Of a stretch of DNA of 64,000 nucleotides, positions 25,629-33,364 are shown piece after piece (the first letter of the stretch is position 1; each line of letters begins with the position of its first letter). Under the pieces are notes generated by a model, which made no database searches, was not told where the DNA came from, and saw only the letters and a list, made by a program, of their open reading frames with translations. The stretch is taken from assembly GCA_948602995.1 (NCBI GenBank), contig CAPEBR010000012.1, positions 1 through 64,000 of the forward strand. Reading direction: 5' to 3'. Made by a program: the position numbers and the translations under genes. Source of the stretch: an uncultured Dorea sp. (GTDB taxonomy: Bacteria > Bacillota > Clostridia > Lachnospirales > Lachnospiraceae).

Positions 25629-26573
25629 ATGGCATTTTGGAATAAGAAGAAAAATGAGGAGCCGGGGAGGGAAAAGAGTAAGAGTCTGTATCCGGTTCTG
25701 CATGTGATAGGCAGCCTGAAGGATTACCGCAGGGAGCTGGTGCAGAAGGAAGTGGATTCTCTGCGGGAGATTAATGAGATCGGCAGGTCATTTGGAAATG
25801 TGCTGAAGGAAACGGAAAGCTTTCAGGAGAAGCTTCAGGATTTCGGAGAAAATTTTTCAAGTATCGGGCAGGTATCAGGAGAGTTTCTGACTGTGAAGGA
25901 TACGATTGCGCAGTCAGTGGCGCATGCGCAGAGCGGCGTGGAGGAGCTTAAGGGCAGTTCCATGCAGGTGAAGACCTATTTTGATGAGATGGAGCATACC
26001 TTTGAGGATCTGCAGCAGGCAGTGGAGAGAATCAAGTCATGTACAGATAAGATTGTTTCGATAGCAGAACAGACGAATATCCTTGCCCTGAACGCCTCGA
26101 TTGAGGCGGCGCGTGCAGGCGAGCGTGGACGGGGGTTTTCGGTTGTGGCAGTCGAGGTGAAGAAGCTTGCGGATGAGATTAAGGAATTGACAGGCGAGGT
26201 TGATACAGGGCTTCAGAATGTGGAGCTGGGAACAGAGCATTTGTATGGAAATATTACAACCTCCCAGAAGGCGCTTGGCAGGAGTATTGAGCAGGTTGAA
26301 GAGACTTATGAAAAGTTTGATGAGATCATTCATTCGGCTGAGGGCGCCGCGAAGGTGCATGGTGAGATATCGGGGGTAATCCAGGATTCGGAGAGGGCGC
26401 TTGGAATGCTCTGCGAATTTTCTGATCAGATCAGGGGATGCTATCAGGAGGTCATGGAGCATATCGGAGGAGCTGAAAAGCTTGGAACTACGAAGAGCGC
26501 CATGTTTGAGGACATTGATAATATGATGTCGCAGATTCCTTTGGTGATTGATGATTATATGGAGAAAAAATGA
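25629..26573 (+). CDS. Soluble methyl-accepting chemotaxis-type signalling protein
   Basis: A 314-residue coiled-coil protein with no membrane segment. The receptor hairpin tip is clear: I-A-E-Q-T-N-I-L-A-L-N-A-S-I-E-A-A-R-A-G-E, then G-F-S-V-V-A-V-E-V-K-K-L-A-D-E. The first 60 residues are not a known sensor. Paired with the FIST protein it probably forms a two-protein cytoplasmic receptor. No CheA or CheW gene lies nearby. Its stop overlaps the rsmI start (ATGATG). Confidence 0.83.
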   Translation: MAFWNKKKNEEPGREKSKSLYPVLHVIGSLKDYRRELVQKEVDSLREINEIGRSFGNVLKETESFQEKLQDFGENFSSIGQVSGEFLTVKDTIAQSVAHAQSGVEELKGSSMQVKTYFDEMEHTFEDLQQAVERIKSCTDKIVSIAEQTNILALNASIEAARAGERGRGFSVVAVEVKKLADEIKELTGEVDTGLQNVELGTEHLYGNITTSQKALGRSIEQVEETYEKFDEIIHSAEGAAKVHGEISGVIQDSERALGMLCEFSDQIRGCYQEVMEHIGGAEKLGTTKSAMFEDIDNMMSQIPLVIDDYMEKK

Positions 26574-27412
26574 TGCCGGGAACCTTATACCTATGTGCGA
26601 CCCCGATTGGAAATCTGGAGGATATGACTTTTCGTGCAGTGCGCGTTCTGAAGGAGGCGGATCTCATTGCGGCGGAAGATACACGAAACAGTATGAAGCT
26701 TTTGAATCATTTCGGGATCAGGACACCTATGACCAGTTATCATGAATATAATAAGTTTGACAAGGGAAAAAAGCTTGTGGAACGGCTGCTGGCCGGCGAG
26801 GATATTGCACTGATCACGGATGCAGGGACGCCGGGGATATCAGATCCCGGTGAGGAGCTTGTCCGGATGTGCCATAAGGCCCGGGTCAGGGTAACGGCGG
26901 TTCCGGGGGCTGCAGCCTGTGTGGCGGCACTTACGATATCCGGGCTTCCGGCCAGGAGATTTGCCTTTGAAGCATTTCTTCCCGTGGATAAGAAAGAACG
27001 GCAGGCAGTGCTTGATGAGCTTAAGGATGAAACCAGAACCATGATTCTCTATGAGGCTCCCCACAGGCTTTTAAAGACACTTGTGCTGCTCCACGAGACG
27101 CTGGGGGAGCGCCAGGTGCGTGTCTGCAGGGAGCTTACGAAGAAACACGAGGCGGTATACTGCGGGACCCTTTCAGAGGCAGCTGCATATTATGAGGCGC
27201 AGGAACCGAGGGGGGAGTGTGTGCTTGTGGTCGAGGGGAAGAGCCGCAGGGAACTGAAAGAAGAGGAGATTGCCAGGTGGGAAACCATGAGTATCCAGGA
27301 GCATATGCAGTATTATGAGAGCCAGGGGAAGAGCCGTAAGGATGCCATGAAATGTGTCGCAAAGGACCGCGGCGTCGGGAAAAGGGAGATCTACCAGGAG
27401 CTTCTTTTGTGA
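26570..27412 (+). CDS. rsmI: 16S rRNA (cytidine-1402-2'-O)-methyltransferase
   Basis: A 280-residue tetrapyrrole-methylase-fold enzyme that uses SAM to methylate the ribose of C1402 in the 30S decoding centre. Diagnostic segments are L-Y-L-C-A-T-P-I-G-N-L-E-D, A-E-D-T-R-N-S, D-A-G-T-P-G-I-S-D-P-G, and V-P-G-A-A-A-C-V-A-A-L-T-I-S-G-L-P. Length is normal. It is translationally coupled to the chemoreceptor gene, probably through genome compaction. Confidence 0.93.
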   Translation: MMPGTLYLCATPIGNLEDMTFRAVRVLKEADLIAAEDTRNSMKLLNHFGIRTPMTSYHEYNKFDKGKKLVERLLAGEDIALITDAGTPGISDPGEELVRMCHKARVRVTAVPGAAACVAALTISGLPARRFAFEAFLPVDKKERQAVLDELKDETRTMILYEAPHRLLKTLVLLHETLGERQVRVCRELTKKHEAVYCGTLSEAAAYYEAQEPRGECVLVVEGKSRRELKEEEIARWETMSIQEHMQYYESQGKSRKDAMKCVAKDRGVGKREIYQELLL

Positions 27413-27446
27413 TATGTACTGCAGCCACCACTTCACCGGGCCGGAT

Positions 27447-27468
27447 GCCGTGCAGCGGGGTGCACGGC
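27447..27468 (+). terminator. GC-rich hairpin after rsmI
   Basis: Perfect stem GCCGTGCA / TGCACGGC with a 6-nt loop, without a T run. Termination is uncertain. Confidence 0.4.
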
Positions 27469-27522
27469 TCCGTGGATTGTAACCGATGTTGGTCAACTTG
27501 TATATAATTTTCTTGAAAAATT

Positions 27523-27558
27523 GTTCAACTTGGGTATACCCCAAATTGAACTTTTTTT
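27523..27558 (+). promoter_or_regulatory. Inverted repeat with T tract before the sugar ATPase
   Basis: Arms GTTCAACTTGGG / CCCAAATTGAAC (one mismatch) flank TATAC, followed by seven T. It could be a terminator or attenuator. Alternatively the TTGAAA at 27513 and TATACC at 27535 (16 bp apart) make a promoter whose -10 sits in the palindrome centre, which would make the arms an operator. Sequence alone does not decide. Confidence 0.45.
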
Positions 27559-27625
27559 ATATACTTTTAACCAGGACGTGAGAAGACGTTAAGGAAATTA
27601 GTAAATAATAGGAGGAAGCATTAAA

Positions 27626-28738
27626 ATGGCAAGTTTATCTTTAAAACACATTAATAAGAAATACCCAAACGGATTTGAGGCAGTTAAGGACTTCAATCTT
27701 GAGATCGCTGACAAGGAGTTTATCATCTTCGTAGGACCTTCAGGTTGTGGAAAATCTACAACACTTCGTATGGTTGCAGGTCTTGAGGACATTTCCTCCG
27801 GTGAATTATATATTGGCGATAAGTTGGTTAATGATGTAGAGCCTAAGGATAGAGATATTGCGATGGTATTCCAGAACTACGCGCTGTATCCTCATATGAC
27901 AGTATATGATAACATGGCATTTGGTCTGAAGTTAAGAAAGGTGCCGAAGGATGAGATTGACAAGATGGTTCGCGAGGCAGCAAGAATCCTTGACCTGGAA
28001 GCTCTGTTAGACCGTAAGCCGAAGGCTCTTTCCGGTGGTCAGAGACAGCGTGTTGCTATGGGTCGTGCGATCGTAAGAAGCCCGAAGGTATTCCTTATGG
28101 ATGAGCCTCTTTCTAACCTGGATGCTAAGCTGCGTGGACAGATGCGTGTTGAGATTTCCAGATTACATCAGAGACTGGGTACAACCATCATCTACGTAAC
28201 ACATGACCAGACAGAGGCTATGACACTTGGTACAAGAATCGTAGTTATGAGCGCTGGTGTTGTTCAGCAGGTAGATACTCCTCAGACATTATACGATCAT
28301 CCGTGCAACCTGTTCGTAGCAGGATTCATCGGATCACCGCAGATGAACTTCGTAGATGCTAAGTGTAAGGTAAAAGGCAATGATGTTTACCTTGTAGCTG
28401 GTCCTTCTGAGATTAAGCTTTCACCGGATAAGGCTAAGAAGCTGATTGAGGGCAAATATGACGGCAAGACAGTTGTTCTTGGTATCCGTCCAGAGGATGT
28501 ACATGATGAGCCTGATTTCCTTGCTAAGTCTCCTGACACAGTAATCGAAGCTAAGATTCGTGTATACGAGATGCTTGGTGCAGAAGTATTCTTATACTTT
28601 GATTATGAGGGCGCTAACATGACAGCAAGAGTTGAGCCTACAACAAAGGCAAGAACAGGCGATACAGTTAAGTTTGCGCTGGATGCTAACAAGATTCATG
28701 TATTTGACAAAGAGACAGAGAGAACAATTACAAACTAG
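27626..28738 (+). CDS. ugpC: Orphan multiple-sugar ABC transporter ATPase (UgpC/MsmK type)
   Basis: A 370-residue CUT1-family ATPase: Walker A G-P-S-G-C-G-K-S-T-T, Q-loop Q-N-Y-A-L-Y-P-H-M, signature L-S-G-G-Q-R-Q-R, Walker B F-L-M-D-E-P-L-S-N-L-D, switch His in V-T-H-D-Q, and a C-terminal OB-fold (TOBE) regulatory part. No permease or binding protein is adjacent, which fits a shared ATPase serving several oligosaccharide importers, as MsmK and MsiK do. Its codon choice differs from its neighbours (frequent CGT, GGT, AAC, CTT), suggesting high expression. The ribosome site is ATAGGAGGAAG. Confidence 0.9.
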   Translation: MASLSLKHINKKYPNGFEAVKDFNLEIADKEFIIFVGPSGCGKSTTLRMVAGLEDISSGELYIGDKLVNDVEPKDRDIAMVFQNYALYPHMTVYDNMAFGLKLRKVPKDEIDKMVREAARILDLEALLDRKPKALSGGQRQRVAMGRAIVRSPKVFLMDEPLSNLDAKLRGQMRVEISRLHQRLGTTIIYVTHDQTEAMTLGTRIVVMSAGVVQQVDTPQTLYDHPCNLFVAGFIGSPQMNFVDAKCKVKGNDVYLVAGPSEIKLSPDKAKKLIEGKYDGKTVVLGIRPEDVHDEPDFLAKSPDTVIEAKIRVYEMLGAEVFLYFDYEGANMTARVEPTTKARTGDTVKFALDANKIHVFDKETERTITN

Positions 28739-28748
28739 TTTCTTAACT

Positions 28749-28785
28749 GGGGACGGTGCATTTTGGTGAAAAATGCACCGTCCCC
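28749..28785. repeat. REP-like palindrome (GGTGC variant)
   Basis: Arms GGGGACGGTGCATTTT and complement flank GGTGA, 11 bp after the ATPase stop. Confidence 0.85.
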
Positions 28786-28795
28786 AAAAATACTC

Positions 28796-28825
28796 TTGAC
28801 AGCGCCTGTTCAGATATGCTACGAT
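28796..28825 (+). promoter_or_regulatory. Promoter of the metG leader
   Basis: TTGACA (28796-28801), an 18-bp spacer, and TACGAT (28820-28825) with an upstream TG that makes an extended -10. Confidence 0.75.
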
Positions 28826-28831
28826 TCAATA

Positions 28832-29125
28832 CATGGAAAACAAGGATATGCAAACGCAGTGATGAAGAGAGTACGTCTGTGAAGGTTCTACAGAGAAATC
28901 CCGGATATGCTGAGAGGGATGGACACAAGCAGGCAGAAGATGGCTTCTGAGCGGTGCGCGTGAACAGCGTTGAAGCAGTTATGACGGATATTGCTGTAAG
29001 CGTGCAAAGGGTCCGCCCTTTACAGCGGAGGGTGCTTTGCGGCACCTGGTAAGGCTCATGCTGTGAGGTGTGGGCGAACAGAAGTGGTAACACGGGCTGA
29101 CTCGTCTTCTCTGACTTTTCTTTTT
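28832..29125 (+). ncRNA. Methionine T-box leader of metG
   Basis: The transcript begins with a long stem I containing GATGAAGAGAGTA and the G-A-A-[codon]-x-x-x-T-T-C-T-G-A-G-C specifier region, where the codon is ATG (28940-28942), i.e. Met. The conserved T-box AAGTGGTAACACGG (29082-29095), which contacts the uncharged tRNA 3' end, lies in alternative antiterminator/terminator helices that end in CTTCTCTG and TTTTCTTTTT (29115-29125). Uncharged tRNA-Met would raise metG expression. About 190 bp without a recognisable feature follow before metG. Confidence 0.88.
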
Positions 29126-29318
29126 GAAAAGGATAGAGGAGATTTTTTTATGATATGAGGAACTTCGTTACCGTGTCACAAAATCCTCAGGGAGATGACC
29201 TCGCTTCGCCGGGGCAGACTCAGCGCATTCGCGTGAAGAGGCAGGATGCCGTGGGAGGTCGCGCCCGGCGCGGGAATGTGCCAGGAATTTGATTTTGAAA
29301 AAAAGGAGAGGATGCAGT

Positions 29319-31223
29319 ATGGAGAAGCAGAAGTACTATATTACAACGGCGATTACTTATACGTCGGGAAAGCCGCATATCGGGAATACGTATGAGATTA
29401 TTCTGGCAGATGCGATTGCACGCTATAAGAGGAGCCAGGGCTACGATGTATTTTTTCAGACAGGGACAGATGAGCATGGTCAGAAGATTGAGCTCAAGGC
29501 AGAGGAGGCGGGAACCACCCCGCAGGAATTTGTAGACGGCGTTGCAGGTGAGATCAGAAGGATCTGGGATCTGATGAATACGTCTTATGACAAATTTATC
29601 CGGACAACGGATAAGGAGCATGAGAAGCAGGTGCAGAAGATTTTTAAGAAATTATATGAACAGGGAGACATATACAAGGGCTCTTATGAAGGTCTTTACT
29701 GCACGCCCTGTGAGTCTTTCTGGACAGAGTCCCAGCTTGTAGACGGAAAGTGCCCGGATTGTGGGCGTGAGGTGAAGCCGGCGAAGGAGGAGGCATATTT
29801 CTTTAGAATGAGCAAATATGCAGACCGCCTGATTGAGCATATTAACGCACATCCGGAGTTCATACAGCCGGTGTCAAGGAAGAATGAGATGATGAATAAT
29901 TTCCTTCTTCCGGGGCTGCAGGATCTGTGTGTGTCCAGAACTTCCTTTAAATGGGGGATTCCGGTGGATTTTGATGACAGACATGTTGTGTATGTATGGC
30001 TGGATGCGCTTACAAACTATATTACCGGGATTGGGTATGACTGTGGAGGAGAGAGCACGTGGCAGTTTGAGAAGAACTGGCCGGCAGATCTGCATCTGAT
30101 TGGAAAGGATATTATCCGGTTCCATACAATCTATTGGCCGATCTTCCTTATGGCGCTTGGCCTGCCGCTTCCAAAGCAGGTGTTCGGGCATCCGTGGCTT
30201 CTGCAGGGAGACGGGAAGATGAGTAAATCAAAAGGAAATGTTCTTTATGCAGATGAGCTGGTGGATTTCTTCGGAGTGGATGCGGTGAGATATTTCGTGC
30301 TGCATGAGATGCCCTTTGACAATGACGGGACCATCACCTGGGAACTCATGGTGGAGCGCATGAACGCTGACCTTGCAAATACACTGGGGAATCTGGTCAA
30401 CAGAACCATTTCCATGACCAATAAGTATTTTGGCGGGACAGTGGCCGACCGGGGCGTCGCAGAAGAGGTGGATGCGGATCTTAAAGCTGTGACTGAGAAT
30501 ACACCAAAGACCGTTGAAGCAAAGATGGAAGGTCTGCGCGTAGCTGACGCGATCACAGAGATCTTCAATCTGTTCAAGCGCTGTAATAAGTATATTGACG
30601 AGACAATGCCCTGGGCACTGGCAAAGGAAGAAGATAAGAAGGAGCGTCTTGAAACCGTGCTCTATAACCTCCAGGAAAGCATAAAAGCAGGCGCAAGACT
30701 GCTGGAACCATTTATGCCAGAGACATCAGGGAAAATTCTCGCACAGCTCGGCGATGGAAAGGTCACAGACAAGCCGGAGATTCTTTTCGCGAGACTGGAT
30801 GTAGAAGAAGTCTTAAAGAAAGTAGAAGAACTGCATCCGCCAGTAGAAGAGGCGGGCGCGCCGGAAGAAGAACCGGTAATCGATATTGAGGCAAAACCAG
30901 AGATTACCTTTGAGGAATTCGGGAAGATGCAATTCCAGGTAGGAGAGATCATTGCCTGTGAGGAAGTAAAAAAATCCAAAAAGCTTCTTTGCTCACAGGT
31001 CAAAATCGGAAGACAGGTAAAACAGATTGTGTCGGGGATCAAGGCGTACTATAAGCCGGAAGAGATGGTAGGCAAGAAGGTAATGGTACTCGTAAACCTG
31101 AAGCCGGCGAAGCTCGCGGGCGTGCTGTCAGAAGGAATGCTTCTGTGCGCAGAAGACGCAGACGGGAATCTGGCGCTCGTTACACCGGAGAAGGATATGC
31201 CTGCAGGAGCGGAGATCTGCTGA
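29319..31223 (+). CDS. metG: Methionyl-tRNA synthetase
   Basis: A 634-residue class I synthetase charging tRNA-Met. It has the HIGH motif as P-H-I-G-N-T, a zinc-binding insert C-T-P-C-E-S-F plus C-P-D-C-G, and K-M-S-K-S. The C-terminal 110 residues form an EMAPII-like tRNA-binding domain (F-Q-V-G-E-I, V-S-G-I, G-V-L-S-E-G-M), after an acidic linker. ATG 29319 follows AAGGAGAGG; the reading from 29289 has no site. Control is by the T-box. Confidence 0.95.
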   Translation: MEKQKYYITTAITYTSGKPHIGNTYEIILADAIARYKRSQGYDVFFQTGTDEHGQKIELKAEEAGTTPQEFVDGVAGEIRRIWDLMNTSYDKFIRTTDKEHEKQVQKIFKKLYEQGDIYKGSYEGLYCTPCESFWTESQLVDGKCPDCGREVKPAKEEAYFFRMSKYADRLIEHINAHPEFIQPVSRKNEMMNNFLLPGLQDLCVSRTSFKWGIPVDFDDRHVVYVWLDALTNYITGIGYDCGGESTWQFEKNWPADLHLIGKDIIRFHTIYWPIFLMALGLPLPKQVFGHPWLLQGDGKMSKSKGNVLYADELVDFFGVDAVRYFVLHEMPFDNDGTITWELMVERMNADLANTLGNLVNRTISMTNKYFGGTVADRGVAEEVDADLKAVTENTPKTVEAKMEGLRVADAITEIFNLFKRCNKYIDETMPWALAKEEDKKERLETVLYNLQESIKAGARLLEPFMPETSGKILAQLGDGKVTDKPEILFARLDVEEVLKKVEELHPPVEEAGAPEEEPVIDIEAKPEITFEEFGKMQFQVGEIIACEEVKKSKKLLCSQVKIGRQVKQIVSGIKAYYKPEEMVGKKVMVLVNLKPAKLAGVLSEGMLLCAEDADGNLALVTPEKDMPAGAEIC

Positions 31224-31225
31224 TT

Positions 31226-31287
31226 TGGGGACGGGGCATTTCTAGAAATGCCCCGTCCCAGTTTAAAAATGGGGTGTCCCCACTGGA
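31226..31287. repeat. Composite REP repeat, left of ddh
   Basis: A perfect 32-bp palindrome (GGGACGGGGCATTTCT and complement, 31228-31259) is followed by GTTTAAAAATGGGGTGTCCCCACTG. The same composite returns inverted after ddh at 32295-32358. Confidence 0.85.
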
Positions 31288-31293
31288 GAAAGG

Positions 31294-32292
31294 ATGGATT
31301 TGATTATGGGAAAGATTAGAATTGGCATTGTTGGATATGGTAATATTGGGCGCGGTGTGGAGAAAGCAATTGCCCGGAATGAGGATATGGAGCTTGGGGC
31401 GGTTTTTACGAGAAGGGATCCGTCTTTGGTTTGCATCCAGACATCTGGCGTGCCGGTGAAGCATATGGATGATATGCTTTCCATGAAAGAGGAGATTGAT
31501 GTTATGGTTTTATGCGGTGGGTCAGCGACGGATCTTCCGGTGATGGGGCCGGAACTTGCGGTGAATTTTAATACGATTGACAGCTTTGATACCCACGCGA
31601 GAATTCCGGAGTATTTTGGAAATATGGATGAAGCGGCAAAAAAGGGCGGAAATATTAGTATTATTTCTGTAGGCTGGGATCCGGGAATGTTTTCTTTGAA
31701 CCGGCTCTATGCGGAAGCGATTCTTCCCCAGGGCAGTACGTATACATTTTGGGGGAAGGGAGTGAGCCAGGGGCATTCCGATGCGGTCCGCCGTATTGAG
31801 GGAGTAAAAAATGCGGTCCAGTATACAGTGCCGGTTGAGACTGCAGTGGATCGTGTTCGAAGCGGAAGCGAGCCAGAGCTTACGACAAGAGAGAAGCACC
31901 TCAGGGAGTGCTATGTAGTGCCGGAGGAAGGAGCAGATCTGAAAGCAATTGAAGCGGCAATTAAGATGATGCCGAATTATTTTGACGAATATGATACTAC
32001 GGTAACATTTATTACAGAAGAAGAGATGAAAAAGGAGCATAGCAGTATGCCTCACGGTGGTTTTGTAATACGCAGTGGCGAGACAGGGACGGAAGGGAAT
32101 AAGCACATTATTGAATATTCCCTGAAGCTTGATTCGAATCCGGAATTTACGGCAAGCGTGCTGGTCTGCTATGCAAGGGCGGCTTACAGGCTGGCGGCAG
32201 CAGGCGAAAGCGGCGCCAGGAGTGTGTTTGACATCGCACCGGGGCTGCTGTCCCAGAAGAGCGCAGAGCAGCTAAGGAAAGTTATGCTGTAG
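31294..32292 (+). CDS. ddh: meso-Diaminopimelate D-dehydrogenase
   Basis: A 332-residue NADPH-dependent enzyme making meso-diaminopimelate from tetrahydrodipicolinate in one step, for lysine and peptidoglycan. Family features are the N-terminal I-R-I-G-I-V-G-Y-G-N-I-G-R-G-V, the substrate-site W-D-P-G-M-F-S, W-G-x-G-V-S-Q-G-H-S-D-A, and L-E/K-L-D-S-N-P-E-F-T-A. Either ATG 31294 (GGAG 5 nt upstream) or ATG 31306 (at the family's usual start) may be used. The gene is boxed by inverted composite REP repeats, which suggests it could have moved as a cassette. Confidence 0.93.
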   Translation: MDLIMGKIRIGIVGYGNIGRGVEKAIARNEDMELGAVFTRRDPSLVCIQTSGVPVKHMDDMLSMKEEIDVMVLCGGSATDLPVMGPELAVNFNTIDSFDTHARIPEYFGNMDEAAKKGGNISIISVGWDPGMFSLNRLYAEAILPQGSTYTFWGKGVSQGHSDAVRRIEGVKNAVQYTVPVETAVDRVRSGSEPELTTREKHLRECYVVPEEGADLKAIEAAIKMMPNYFDEYDTTVTFITEEEMKKEHSSMPHGGFVIRSGETGTEGNKHIIEYSLKLDSNPEFTASVLVCYARAAYRLAAAGESGARSVFDIAPGLLSQKSAEQLRKVML

Positions 32293-32294
32293 AC

Positions 32295-32358
32295 AGATGG
32301 GGACACCCTGTTTTCAATCTGGGACGGGGCATTTTAAAAAATGCCCCGTCCCCCAATT
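32295..32358. repeat. Composite REP repeat, right of ddh (inverted)
   Basis: GATGGGGACACCCTG, then a GGGACGGGGCATTTT palindrome and CCCCAATT; its reverse complement closely matches 31226-31287. Confidence 0.85.
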
Positions 32359-32368
32359 AGGAGGTTTT

Positions 32369-33130
32369 ATGATTTTTGATACGCATGCGCATTATGATGA
32401 CAAGCAGTTTGATGCAGACCGTGCTGAACTTCTGAATCGGATGCCGGATGCCGGCGTGGGGACGATTGTGAATGTTGGGGCTTCTCTGAATGGCTGCAGG
32501 AGGGCGATGGAACTGGCGGGGGAGTTTCCGTTTGTGTATGCAGCAGTGGGGGTTCACCCGGATGAGGTGGGTTTTCTGAATGAGGAGACGTTCTCGCAGC
32601 TTGAGGGCTGGTGCTATGAGGAGAAGGTGGTTGCGGTGGGTGAGATTGGCCTGGATTATTACTGGGATACGGAATCTCATGATCTGCAGAAGGAGTGGTT
32701 TATCAGGCAGCTTGACCTGGCCCGGAGGACGGGGCTTCCGGTAAATATTCACAGCCGGGATGCTGCGGAGGATACGTTCCGGATTATGAAGGAACACGCG
32801 GAAGGAATTCCGGGGATTATTCACTGCTTTTCGGGCTCCCGGGAGCTGGCGGCGGAGTACGTGAAGCTTGGTTTTTATATTGGGATTGGCGGTGTGGTTA
32901 CGTTTAAGAATGGGAAGAAGCTGAAACAGGTGGCCAGGGAGATACCGCTTTCGAGGATTGTACTGGAGACGGATTGCCCGTATCTTGCCCCGGAGCCGTA
33001 CCGGGGGAAGAGGAATCAGTCAGGCTATATCAGATATGTGGCTGAGGAGATTGCAAGGCTTAAGGGGATTTCGTGCGAAGAGGTAATAGAGCAGACGGAG
33101 CTAAATGCCAGAGAGGTGTACCGCCTGTAA
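32369..33130 (+). CDS. tatD: TatD-family metal-dependent DNase
   Basis: A 253-residue TIM-barrel hydrolase with the metal motifs F-D-T-H-A-H-Y, G-E-I-G-L-D-Y-Y, H-S-R-D-A, H-C-F-S-G and E-T-D-C-P-Y. The family has 3'-5' exonuclease activity linked to DNA repair and turnover. ATG 32369 follows TAGGAGG; a longer frame from 32297 only translates the REP repeat. Tat export plays no role despite the name. Confidence 0.93.
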   Translation: MIFDTHAHYDDKQFDADRAELLNRMPDAGVGTIVNVGASLNGCRRAMELAGEFPFVYAAVGVHPDEVGFLNEETFSQLEGWCYEEKVVAVGEIGLDYYWDTESHDLQKEWFIRQLDLARRTGLPVNIHSRDAAEDTFRIMKEHAEGIPGIIHCFSGSRELAAEYVKLGFYIGIGGVVTFKNGKKLKQVAREIPLSRIVLETDCPYLAPEPYRGKRNQSGYIRYVAEEIARLKGISCEEVIEQTELNAREVYRL

Positions 33131-33140
33131 CCTTACCTTT

Positions 33141-33193
33141 GTTACTGTTCACACAGGACTTTGCATTTACTGCAAAGTCCGTAAGAAAATGAT
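33141..33193 (+). repeat. Partial MITE copy (left half)
   Basis: GTTACTGTTCACACA, a 10-bp stem GGACTTTGCA / TGCAAAGTCC and GTAAGAAAATGAT match the left half of the element at 48895. The stem differs from that copy by paired changes on both strands. The right half is missing. Confidence 0.75.
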
Positions 33194-33241
33194 ATTTCAT
33201 ATAATCTTTATTTCATTTTTTTAAATTTTAGTGTATAATAA

Positions 33242-33347
33242 GGTAACTGTTTAGGTTGGATGCGTTACTATGAGAGGACGGCTGGTCCGTGAAGTAACCT
33301 GTTCAGGCTCCGGGGATGGAGTATTAGACGGTTGCCTTTTATTTTTT
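33242..33347 (+). ncRNA. Structured leader or small RNA before rsmA
   Basis: A 12-bp long-range stem (33242-33253 with 33325-33336, several G-U pairs) closes a probable three-way junction. One internal arm has GTTACT / AGTAAC plus a GGAC / GTCC tip (about 33264-33297); the other is CTCC / GGAG (about 33309-33320). TTTTATTTTTT follows directly, so the closed form is a terminator. A TATAAT lies at 33234-33239. No known riboswitch family fits. It may be an attenuator of rsmA or an independent small RNA. Confidence 0.55.
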
Positions 33348-33364
33348 AATCCAGGGAGTATGAT

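Noticed and set aside
29130..29300. Possible second regulatory RNA between the T-box terminator and metG
   Set aside because: Some GC-rich pairing is visible, but no coherent fold or known motif; left as undetermined spacer.
32297..32368. TatD N-terminal extension
   Set aside because: These codons translate the REP repeat; the family start and a TAGGAGG site are at 32369.
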